Shown here piece after piece: positions 6,850 to 12,742 of a DNA stretch of 12,742 nucleotides (position 1 is its first letter; each line of letters begins with the position of its first letter). The notes under the pieces were generated by a model, which was given only the letters and a program-made list of their open reading frames with translations, did no database searches and was not told the origin of the DNA. The DNA lies in assembly GCA_027016965.1 (NCBI GenBank), contig JALURI010000129.1, forward strand, positions 1 through 12,742, given 5' to 3'. Source of the stretch: Geoglobus sp. GTDB taxonomy: Archaea; Halobacteriota; Archaeoglobi; Archaeoglobales; Archaeoglobaceae. The position numbers and the translations under genes were made by a program.

Positions 6850-6857
6850 TAAGTTTC

Positions 6858-7376
6858 GTGGAAGTAGAAGTAAATGAGATAGATGAACTTCTTGTAGAAT
6901 TGATTGAGAGAATTGCAGGAGAGCTCGGAGTTGTTATCTATTCTCTGGGAATTGAAGAAGAATTTACAGATGAGCAGATTTCTCAGGAGCTTGGAGTTGA
7001 GATAAACGATGTCAGAAGGGTTCTTTTTTCTCTTTACGAGATAGGTCTTGCCACCTACAGAAGGACGAGAGATGACGAGACAGGATGGATGGAGTATTTC
7101 TGGAGCATAAATTATGATAAGGAGAGAGAAATCCTTAAAAGAGAGCTTGAGAAAACAAAGGAAAAGCTAAATGCAAAGCTTGAGCTTGAAGATGGGAGTA
7201 TCTACTATATATGCACAAATGGATGTCTGAAGGTCAGATACGAGGAAGCCATGGAGCTTGGTTTTCTGTGTCCAAGATGCAGCGGGATGCTTGAATTTCT
7301 TGATAGCTCAGAAGCAATAAGAAAAATCAGGGAAGAAATCGATAAAATTGATGAACTGCTCAAAATGCTCAGCTGA
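6858..7376 (+). CDS. tfe: Transcription factor E (TFIIE-alpha homologue)
   Basis: Archaeal general transcription factor that helps TBP/TFB-recruited RNA polymerase open promoters. From GTG 6858 the product has 172 residues, usual for the family. Residues about 5-85 form the winged-helix domain (FTDEQISQELGVEINDVRRV, then LYEIGLATYRR and an ETGWMEYFW wing). Residues about 87-108 are a charged linker helix. The zinc ribbon uses C119, C123, C138 and C141. The first cysteine pair is CX3C (CTNGC) rather than the commoner CX2C. A last charged helix spans about 151-171. The frame is open back to a TTG at 6837, but that codon has a purine-rich AGAAGG directly against it and no spacing. The gene is divergent from the cytochrome cluster and its end overlaps the convergent reductase by 8 nt. 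Identity is firm; the start is less so. Confidence 0.93.
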   Translation: MEVEVNEIDELLVELIERIAGELGVVIYSLGIEEEFTDEQISQELGVEINDVRRVLFSLYEIGLATYRRTRDDETGWMEYFWSINYDKEREILKRELEKTKEKLNAKLELEDGSIYYICTNGCLKVRYEEAMELGFLCPRCSGMLEFLDSSEAIRKIREEIDKIDELLKMLS

Positions 7377-8712
7377 TGTCCAGTTTTCTGAACATGTTTC
7401 TTGCAGCGATGACTATTGGATCCCATACAGGTGACTTAGGGGGGTAGAAGGGGAAGTCTGTAAAAAAGAAGTCCTCAACACAGGCTTTCTTGTAGAGAAG
7501 GGCTGCTGATGCGTATATCCTCTTGGCAACTCCGATACCTATGGCCTGAACCCCGAGAACCTTTCTGCTTTCAGAGTCCGCAACCATCTTTACGGTTATG
7601 TTTCCTCCTCCAGGGATGTAGCTTGCTCTGCTTCGTGAGGTTATTGTGACAGAGACGGCATCAAATCCAGCTTTCAATGCTTCTTTCTCACTTAATCCTG
7701 CTTTTCCAATTTCCATGTCATAAAACGATGTTAGCTGACATCTCAGTGCTCCAGGAAAAACAATTTCATTTCCTGCTATGTTCGATCCTGCAACATAACC
7801 CATTTTGTTGGCAGGGGCTGCAAGTGGAATCCAGTCAGGTTTTTCTGTAACTATGTTCCTTGTCTCTGCACAGTCACCAACAGCATAAACTCCCTCTTTG
7901 CTTGTCTCAAGATATTCATTCACCTTTATGGCACCTGTATCTCCAATATTTATCCCAAAATCTCTCGCAAGCTCAACATTTGGCAGAACACCAACAGCTA
8001 CAATAACAAGATCTGCCTCATATTCACCTTTATCTGTAACAACCCTCTCCACTCGTCCATTTCCCTCAATCTCCAGAACATGCTCGTTTATCCTGAGATT
8101 TACCTTTCGAGACATGAACCTCATAAGCACCTCTGCTATTTCCTGATCATAACTTGGCAGTGGGTGGATTCCCTGTTCAATTACAGTAATTCTCCTCTCT
8201 CTTGAAAGTGCATCTGCAATTTCCACACCTATGTAGCCACTTCCAACAACAATAATTCTATCATACCTTTTCGCAGTTTCTTTTACAACCGGTGCCTCAT
8301 CAATGTTTCCCAGGCAAACAACACCTTCAAGACTTTTGCACCCAATTTCAAGCCCTTTCCCTCTTGCCCCTGTGGCAAACACAAGTCTGTCCCACTCATA
8401 TGTCTTCTTTTCTCCCTTTTCAACAACATCAAGCTCTCCATCTCTGATTTCGACAACCTCAGAGTTGACATGAACATTTACCCCCCTCCTTTCCCGAAAA
8501 TAATTAACATCATATGCACAGAGATCATCGATGGACTCTACCATTCCCGAGAGATAAAAGGGTATCCCGCATGGTGCATGACTCACATAATTCGTCCTTT
8601 CAAAAACATCCACAACCCATTCAGGCTTCAGCCTCTTTATTCTTGATGCTGCTGCCATTCCACCTGCTCCACCGCCAATCACTGCCACTCTTAGCCCCTC
8701 ATCTGGAATCAT
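7369..8712 (-). CDS. FAD-dependent NAD(P)H CoA-disulfide / sulfur reductase (NADH oxidase-like)
   Basis: A pyridine nucleotide-disulfide oxidoreductase of the single-cysteine class. It closely resembles in motifs the Pyrococcus CoA-disulfide reductase/NAD(P)H sulfur oxidoreductase and the NoxA proteins of Archaeoglobus. It likely reduces CoA disulfides, polysulfide or oxygen with NAD(P)H in the cytoplasm. With the ATG at 8712 it has 447 residues: FAD site GGGAGG near 13-18; redox cysteine in SHAPCGIPF (C48); NAD(P) site GSGYIG about 157-162; FAD-contact motif VGDCAE about 278-283; C-terminal dimerisation domain ending FPFYPPKSPVWDP. Upstream in frame is an ATG at 8736, which lies inside the TATA-like box and is unlikely. 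A GTG at 8688 has a good GAGGGG site 6 nt before it but would clip the first beta strand. I therefore prefer 8712, where the TATA spacing fits a leaderless transcript. Its 3' end overlaps tfe by 8 nt. Confidence 0.92.
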   Translation of the reverse strand: MIPDEGLRVAVIGGGAGGMAAASRIKRLKPEWVVDVFERTNYVSHAPCGIPFYLSGMVESIDDLCAYDVNYFRERRGVNVHVNSEVVEIRDGELDVVEKGEKKTYEWDRLVFATGARGKGLEIGCKSLEGVVCLGNIDEAPVVKETAKRYDRIIVVGSGYIGVEIADALSRERRITVIEQGIHPLPSYDQEIAEVLMRFMSRKVNLRINEHVLEIEGNGRVERVVTDKGEYEADLVIVAVGVLPNVELARDFGINIGDTGAIKVNEYLETSKEGVYAVGDCAETRNIVTEKPDWIPLAAPANKMGYVAGSNIAGNEIVFPGALRCQLTSFYDMEIGKAGLSEKEALKAGFDAVSVTITSRSRASYIPGGGNITVKMVADSESRKVLGVQAIGIGVAKRIYASAALLYKKACVEDFFFTDFPFYPPKSPVWDPIVIAARNMFRKLDIS

Positions 8713-8736
8713 CCGATTTCCATCATTTACAGTCAT

Positions 8737-8747
8737 ATAAAAATTTA
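8737..8747 (-). promoter_or_regulatory. TATA box of the reductase gene
   Basis: AAATTTTTATA on the minus strand is centred about 29 nt before the ATG at 8712, the spacing of leaderless archaeal transcripts. Confidence 0.5.
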
Positions 8748-8802
8748 ACTAATACTGAAAGTTTAGTAAGGAAGAGCCCGAGAGAACAGTTTCAGAAGCA
8801 TA

Positions 8803-8819
8803 ACAGAAAACATTATATT
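8803..8819 (+). promoter_or_regulatory. BRE/TATA of the ABC operon
   Basis: CAGAAAACATTATATT combines a BRE-like purine stretch with a TATA box centred about 26 nt before the ATG at 8842, so the operon is probably transcribed leaderless. No ribosome site precedes that ATG, which agrees. Confidence 0.6.
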
Positions 8820-8841
8820 CATTACCGAAAAATGCGTCGGC

Positions 8842-10101
8842 ATGAAAAAAATTATTCTTCTATGTATTATCTTTCTGGCTTTCACTCACACAGGGAGCGC
8901 CCAGGTTACAGTGAGCTATGAGACTGGAGTTGACAGAATACTCCCGGGAGATGAGGTTCTCAGTTTTCTTGTTATATCCAATCCAAACTTTCATTCAGAG
9001 AAGATCCAGAGAATCACCTTTTACTCAGATAAGGTTTATCCAAGAATAATTACAGATATTGGTCCCATACCCCCAAAATCAGAGTACAGACTCCCATTCA
9101 CATTTAAATCTGACAAAGCAGGAACATTTACAGTCCATGTGAAGGTGAAAACCCTGAACGGTTCTGTATCTGCATATCTCCCCTTTAAGGTTATTGAGGA
9201 TTATCCAAAGCTGAGGATTGACAACCCAGAGCTTGTTCTCGGACAGAAAAACATTCTAAGGGTTTACGTTGAATGGGACAGCAATGTCACCCTAAGACCC
9301 CTTTTCAATGCATCCCCTTCAGAGAGCTTTGGGAGAAGCTTTGAATTCGTTATGTATCCTGAAAAAAGAGAAAATCTCACATTTGAGATAGAATTCAGGA
9401 GTGGAGATAACATCCATGTGATTCAAAAATCGGTTGATGTGGAGTGGGTTGACGAAAAGGGTGTAACTCTGAACATCTCCAGCAGCCCAAACGCTTACAG
9501 AAACGAGGCTGTGCCTGTTGACGTTTCTGTTACAAACCTGAACAGCTACAGGGTTGAGAGCCTTGTGCTTGTGGTTGGAGACAGCACTGAAAAAATTCCG
9601 TTTCTTGATCCGGGTAAGAGCTGGAAGATCAGACTGTACATTCCTGCTGAGAATGAAGTCAGCATTTTCCTTGAGTACAGAAATCAGCTTGGGAAGAAGT
9701 ACACGGAGAAAGATGTTCTGAGATTCAGTATAATTGATGAGAGCGTTGTTCAGATCTGCAGTTACGAATTTGACAGAGATCTGCTTTCAGGACAGATCTG
9801 TAACTTTGGCTCAACTGAGGTAAAAAATGTCATGGTTAGATTTGAAAATGAATCGTACTTTGTTGGCACAGTTATGCCTGAAGATTACGAGGTATTTTCA
9901 ATCAAGACCAACAGAACCCAGGGTACGATTGAGGTAAGCTGGAAGAATCTTGCAGGCACCATTGAATCTGTGAGTCAGGATATAGAGGGAAAAGCAAAGG
10001 AGAAGGTTGAAGTTGAGACAGGAAACGAGCTTCTGATTGTGAGCATAGCCATAGCACTGATTGTTGTAGCAATAGCCATAATTGCCCTGAGGAGACGATG
10101 A
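8842..10101 (+). CDS. Anchored extracytoplasmic beta-sandwich protein of an ABC operon
   Basis: A 419-residue surface protein. Residues 1-20 are a signal peptide (KK, hydrophobic core, GSAQ). Residues about 21-385 are rich in beta strands with spacing like tandem CARDB/NEW3-type Ig folds (for example YETGVDRILPGDEVLSFLVI and later VPVDVSVTNLNSYRVESLVL). One transmembrane helix lies at about 397-416, followed by a terminal RRR, so the bulk faces outward. C306 and C320 could form a disulfide. Sequons at N148, N156, N178, N211, N336 and N357 suggest glycosylation. It resembles the COG1361-type S-layer-like proteins often found beside MacB-type ABC genes in archaea. Its TGA overlaps the ATG of the ATPase (ATGA, 4 nt), implying translational coupling and a shared complex, perhaps as the exterior partner of the transporter. 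Substrate unknown. Confidence 0.85.
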   Translation: MKKIILLCIIFLAFTHTGSAQVTVSYETGVDRILPGDEVLSFLVISNPNFHSEKIQRITFYSDKVYPRIITDIGPIPPKSEYRLPFTFKSDKAGTFTVHVKVKTLNGSVSAYLPFKVIEDYPKLRIDNPELVLGQKNILRVYVEWDSNVTLRPLFNASPSESFGRSFEFVMYPEKRENLTFEIEFRSGDNIHVIQKSVDVEWVDEKGVTLNISSSPNAYRNEAVPVDVSVTNLNSYRVESLVLVVGDSTEKIPFLDPGKSWKIRLYIPAENEVSIFLEYRNQLGKKYTEKDVLRFSIIDESVVQICSYEFDRDLLSGQICNFGSTEVKNVMVRFENESYFVGTVMPEDYEVFSIKTNRTQGTIEVSWKNLAGTIESVSQDIEGKAKEKVEVETGNELLIVSIAIALIVVAIAIIALRRR

Positions 10102-10784
10102 AAACAGTAGTATTTGAGAGTGTATCAAAGACATACAGAACAAAGTATTACGAGGTGACTGCACTCAGTGATGTGAATCTTGAGATAGAGAAAGGAGAGT
10201 TCATAGCAATAATGGGTCCATCCGGCAGCGGGAAAAGCACGATGCTGAATCTGATAGGATGTTTGGATAAGCCAACTGAGGGTGAAATCTACATAAAGGG
10301 AACACCCATCTCAGGATTGAAAGATGATGAGCTAACAGATCTTAGAAGAAACACCATAGGATTTGTTTTCCAGCAGTTCAACCTGATTCCAACCCTGTCT
10401 GCTCTTGAAAACATAGAGCTTCCCATGATATTCAGAAGAACAGAACATGAAAAAAGGAGAAGAAGAGCAAGAAAGCTTCTTGAGATTGTGGGCTTGGAGG
10501 ATGTTGCAGACAGAAAGCCAGTAGAGATGAGCGGAGGACAGCAGCAGAGAGTTGCAATTGCAAGAGCTCTTGCAAACAATCCGGAAATTTTGCTCTGCGA
10601 TGAGCCAACAGGCAATCTTGATTCGAAAACAGGTGAACAGGTCATGGAGATTCTGACAAGGCTGAAGAATGAGGGTGTCACTGTTGTTCTTGTCACACAT
10701 GATGAATCACTCAGAAGATATGCTGAAAGAGTTGTAAAGCTAAGAGACGGGAGGATTGTGGATGTATCTGCAGTTGGCTCTTAG
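10098..10784 (+). CDS. ABC transporter ATPase, MacB/LolD type
   Basis: A complete 228-residue nucleotide-binding subunit. Walker A GPSGSGKST is at 40-48, the Q-loop glutamine at 92-93 (VFQQFNLIPT), the signature MSGGQQQRVAIARAL at 144-158, Walker B ILLCDEP at 164-170 and the H-loop histidine at 201. The NLIPTLSALENIELPM stretch and TGNLDSKTGE after Walker B are typical of the MacB/LolD/FtsE group, which power mechanical work or export through FtsX-type permeases rather than classic import. It is coupled to the preceding gene by an ATGA overlap and overlaps the permease gene by 23 nt, so the three genes surely form one operon. The substrate cannot be told from the sequence. Confidence 0.95.
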   Translation: MKTVVFESVSKTYRTKYYEVTALSDVNLEIEKGEFIAIMGPSGSGKSTMLNLIGCLDKPTEGEIYIKGTPISGLKDDELTDLRRNTIGFVFQQFNLIPTLSALENIELPMIFRRTEHEKRRRRARKLLEIVGLEDVADRKPVEMSGGQQQRVAIARALANNPEILLCDEPTGNLDSKTGEQVMEILTRLKNEGVTVVLVTHDESLRRYAERVVKLRDGRIVDVSAVGS

Positions 10785-11877
10785 AAATCTCAGCAGAACG
10801 AGAGTGAGAAGTGCTCTTGCAGTCATTGGGATAATTATTGGCGTTACTGCCATAACATCCATTGGCATTTTTGGAGAGAACCTGAAGAGAACAGTCATGG
10901 AGAGCTTTGGCGACATTGCCAATGAAGTTGTAATTCTACCCAACACACAGGAAGGTTTTTCAGTTATCGATGAAAAGACCGTCGAGCTGATAAAAAAATC
11001 ACCTTATCCTGCAGTAACAATACCTGTGAAAGCCAATTCATTTGAGATGACATATAAAAATCAGAAAAGGTACGTCACAGTTTATGGACTTGATGAAAAA
11101 GGGGTGAATGAGCTTTTTGATGTAGTCGAAGGTACATCAGATCTGAAATCGGGAAGAAGCATAGTTGGATCAGGTATTGCTGAAAGTCTCGATTTAAGAG
11201 TTGGGAGCAGGATAGTCCTTAATGACAAGGTTTACAGAGTTTCCGGAATTCTGGAAGAACAGGGAGCAAGGTTCGACATAAGGCCGGATTACGCCATAAT
11301 AATTTCTGAAAAAGACCATCCATCACACATTTCAGCAATAATAGTCAAGCTTGAAAACATTGATGACATAGAGAGTTTCAAAAGCTACATTCAGTCAACC
11401 ATAAACATAAAAGACAAAAAAGTGGAGATTCTTGAAATGAAATCAATACTTGAGCGAATTGAGGAAGCTTTCGGGCAGATCAATCTTTTCCTGATGGCAA
11501 TAGCAGGTGTTTCGCTTCTTGTCGCTGGAGTCAGCATTCTCAATATAATGCTTATGTCAACCATCGAAAGAACAAAAGAAATAGGTATTATGAGGGCAAT
11601 AGGTGCTCAAAAGCCCGACATTCTGAAGATATTTTTGATGGAGGCTGGAATTCTTGGAGTCTCAGGGAGTGTCGTTGGAGCAGTTTTAAGCATCGCTGGC
11701 GGGTATTTTGTTACAAAGCTCATAATCGGTGAGGTTCCAGAGATTCTCAGCATGGGGACGATTCTTTTTGCTGCTGAGGGATTTGCATTTGGGGTTGGCA
11801 CGGCAATAGTAAGCGGACTCTATCCTGCCTGGAGGGCTGCAAACCTCGAGCCAATTGAAGCTCTGAGATACGAATAG
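10762..11877 (+). CDS. MacB/FtsX-type ABC permease
   Basis: A 371-residue membrane partner of the ATPase. It has the MacB layout: one N-terminal transmembrane helix (about 17-38) after the amphipathic LALRNLSRTRVRSA; an extracytoplasmic domain (about 40-235); then three helices (about 242-267, 293-318 and 331-354). Family motifs include IERTKEIGIMRAIGA in the cytoplasmic loop that contacts the ATPase, and the C-terminal LYPAWRAANLEPIEALRYE. I chose ATG 10762, since GGGAGG at 10749-10754 lies 7 nt before it; a TTG at 10756 is too close to that site. MacB/FtsX proteins act as mechanotransmitters in export, lipoprotein handling or cell-surface remodelling. Which applies here is not visible. Confidence 0.94.
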   Translation: MYLQLALRNLSRTRVRSALAVIGIIIGVTAITSIGIFGENLKRTVMESFGDIANEVVILPNTQEGFSVIDEKTVELIKKSPYPAVTIPVKANSFEMTYKNQKRYVTVYGLDEKGVNELFDVVEGTSDLKSGRSIVGSGIAESLDLRVGSRIVLNDKVYRVSGILEEQGARFDIRPDYAIIISEKDHPSHISAIIVKLENIDDIESFKSYIQSTINIKDKKVEILEMKSILERIEEAFGQINLFLMAIAGVSLLVAGVSILNIMLMSTIERTKEIGIMRAIGAQKPDILKIFLMEAGILGVSGSVVGAVLSIAGGYFVTKLIIGEVPEILSMGTILFAAEGFAFGVGTAIVSGLYPAWRAANLEPIEALRYE

Positions 11878-11878
11878 C

Positions 11879-11888
11879 TTATTTTTTC
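11879..11888 (+). terminator. Oligo-T tract ending the ABC operon
   Basis: TTATTTTTTC begins 2 nt after the permease stop, a likely archaeal terminator. It also encodes the last codons of the convergent PspC-domain gene. Confidence 0.4.
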
Positions 11889-12298
11889 AGTATCACATAT
11901 GCCCCGAGAGCGAGTAAAAGAATTCCTGTCAGCTCTCTAAGACCGAAGGGAAAATGAAAGTATTCTTCCAGTATTATGTAGATTCCCGCACCCATCAGCA
12001 GTGCACCAAACAGAGTTCTTGTCCTGACATCTACCTCCTGCCCCACCCCTATCTCTGCTCTGCCCTCAGCAAAACTTTCCTCTTTATCATTTTCAGGCAC
12101 TTCCTGATTCCCCACTTTTTCCTCAGGCACAACAAGGGCCATAAGGAAGTATCCGGCAATGAAAACGGGCTGAATGAGGCAGATAAGTATGAAGGCGATT
12201 CTGACTATTGCTGGATCCACATCAAAGTATTTTGCGATTCCACCAAGAAGCCCAAAGAGGATTTTGTCATTCCTTGCCCTGTAAAGTCTCTTCTCCAT
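11879..12298 (-). CDS. PspC-domain membrane protein
   Basis: From ATG 12298 the product has 139 residues. The N-terminal PspC domain is clear: KRLYRARNDKILFGLLGGIA, then KYFDVDPAIVRIAFIL, leading into a membrane helix at about 33-57. A charged linker (about 58-93) follows, then two short hydrophobic segments (about 97-110 and 120-136) resembling the C-terminal helices of LiaF/DUF5668 proteins. PspC proteins sense or respond to membrane stress in bacteria; the archaeal role is poorly known. The frame extends to a TTG at 12337, but the added residues are not part of the family and have no ribosome site. The gene converges on the ABC operon, with 1 nt between the stops, and opposite orientation argues against cotranscription. 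Confidence 0.88.
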   Translation of the reverse strand: MEKRLYRARNDKILFGLLGGIAKYFDVDPAIVRIAFILICLIQPVFIAGYFLMALVVPEEKVGNQEVPENDKEESFAEGRAEIGVGQEVDVRTRTLFGALLMGAGIYIILEEYFHFPFGLRELTGILLLALGAYVILKK

Positions 12299-12320
12299 GA
12301 TCTGGCTTAAGCTTTTGATT

Positions 12321-12335
12321 GTTAAAGCTTTTTCC
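12321..12335 (-). promoter_or_regulatory. Candidate promoter of the PspC-domain gene
   Basis: GGAAAAAGCTTTAAC on the minus strand gives a BRE-like stretch and a TATA-like box ending about 22 nt before the ATG at 12298. With no ribosome site near that ATG, a leaderless start is plausible. A second AT-rich option (TTAAATATTT) lies at 12342-12353. Confidence 0.35.
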
Positions 12336-12528
12336 AAAAATTCGAAATATTTAACTGAACCGAAACCTGCTGGACTTCAGATACCTGCAAACCTTGCCTG
12401 AAACCGTCCCGGTTCACTTTATACTTCCCATAGTAAACTACAGATTTCACACTGATCAAAGAATACCCCTGCTCGATAAACATACCTGCATTCTACTCAA
12501 GCATCTACAGAATCCGAGCACAGAAAGG

Positions 12529-12555
12529 GGATCTATGTTAACATGTATAGAGTCC
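12529..12555. repeat. Imperfect hairpin beyond the transposase stop
   Basis: GGATCTAT pairs with ATAGAGTCC with one bulged base around a 10-nt loop containing GTTAAC. It lies 9 nt past the transposase stop and might be a terminator or part of the element's end. The rest of 12336-12563 shows open frames on both strands but nothing I can support as a gene. Confidence 0.3.
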
Positions 12556-12563
12556 TTCCCAAA

Positions 12564-12742
12564 TCACATCTCAGCCAACCTCTGCAACACCTTCTTCTCC
12601 CTGAAACCCAAAGATACAACAATCCCAACCAAAAAGACATTAACAGCTACAAATTTGTAAACAGATCTCCTCGTATAGCGATGCAAATTCCTCAAACTAA
12701 AGGATTTAGCGAGCTTGAACACATCCTCTATAACTGCTCTTA
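12564..12742 (-). mobile_element. C-terminus of an insertion-sequence transposase (cut by window edge)
   Basis: The minus strand is open from the window edge for 58 codons to a TGA at 12564-12566. The product has the look of a DDE transposase tail: RAVIEDVFKLAKSFSLRNLH (glutamate within the helix after the core, then a basic patch RYTRRSVYK), a hydrophobic helix FVAVNVFLVGIVVSLGF and a last charged helix REKKVLQRLAEM. The E in VIED could be the final catalytic glutamate, and the following K/R-rich helix is typical of IS4/IS5-like families, but I cannot name the family. The N-terminus and one terminal repeat lie outside the window, so whether the element is intact is unknown. Confidence 0.65.

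Noticed and set aside
8514..8921. 135-codon plus-strand frame over the divergent promoter
   Set aside because: It runs antisense through the FAD-binding part of the reductase and then overlaps the ABC operon start out of frame.
12322..12483. 53-codon minus-strand frame between the transposase and the PspC-domain gene
   Set aside because: Open and not absurd in composition, but it has no ribosome site, overlaps the likely PspC promoter, and the opposite strand is equally open here.
12355..12660. Long plus-strand frame at the right end
   Set aside because: About a third is antisense to the transposase tail, and the rest has no recognisable domain or start signal.
1..12742. CRISPR array, tRNA or rRNA genes
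   Set aside because: No regularly spaced direct repeats, and no cloverleaf-like or conserved rRNA segments were seen; the regular signal at 2500-6040 is due to heme motifs in a coding sequence.

Overview
The window looks like a piece of a hyperthermophilic archaeal chromosome, most likely from the Archaeoglobaceae (Ferroglobus, Geoglobus or Archaeoglobus type). The evidence is an archaeal transcription factor E gene, TATA/BRE-like motifs placed for leaderless or short-leader transcripts, AGA/AGG-rich arginine codons, a Pyrococcus/Archaeoglobus-type CoA-disulfide reductase, and very large secreted multiheme cytochromes c of the kind known from iron-reducing Archaeoglobales. The genus is inferred, not proven.

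Left part (1-6476, all minus strand): a c-type cytochrome cluster. Its first gene is an exported protein of 1785 residues with 31 CXXCH heme sites plus one CX3CH and one CX4CH. An Ig-like domain lies in front of the heme array, and an Ig-like domain plus two jelly-roll, carbohydrate-binding-like modules lie behind it. Next comes an exported tetraheme cytochrome of 232 residues. Downstream are a doubtful 42-codon frame and the first 38 codons of a membrane or exported protein cut by the window edge. Together the two cytochromes look like a surface electron-transfer system: the tetraheme protein resembles in architecture the subunits of archaeal cytochrome filaments, and the giant protein could be a conduit or a surface-anchored terminal reductase.

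Middle (6477-8841): an intergenic region holds two perfect inverted repeats and the promoters of the giant cytochrome and of the divergent tfe gene. tfe (plus) converges with and slightly overlaps an FAD/NAD(P)H CoA-disulfide/sulfur reductase (minus). A compact divergent promoter region follows.

Right part (8842-12298): a tightly overlapping three-gene operon encodes an anchored extracytoplasmic beta-sandwich protein, a MacB/LolD-type ABC ATPase and a MacB/FtsX-type permease. A convergent PspC-domain membrane protein ends 1 nt from the permease stop. The right edge (12564-12742) holds the C-terminus of what looks like an insertion-sequence transposase on the minus strand.

Main points of interest: the domain architecture of the giant cytochrome, its internal seven-heme duplication and atypical terminal heme sites, its pairing with a tetraheme protein, and the inverted repeats in its upstream region.
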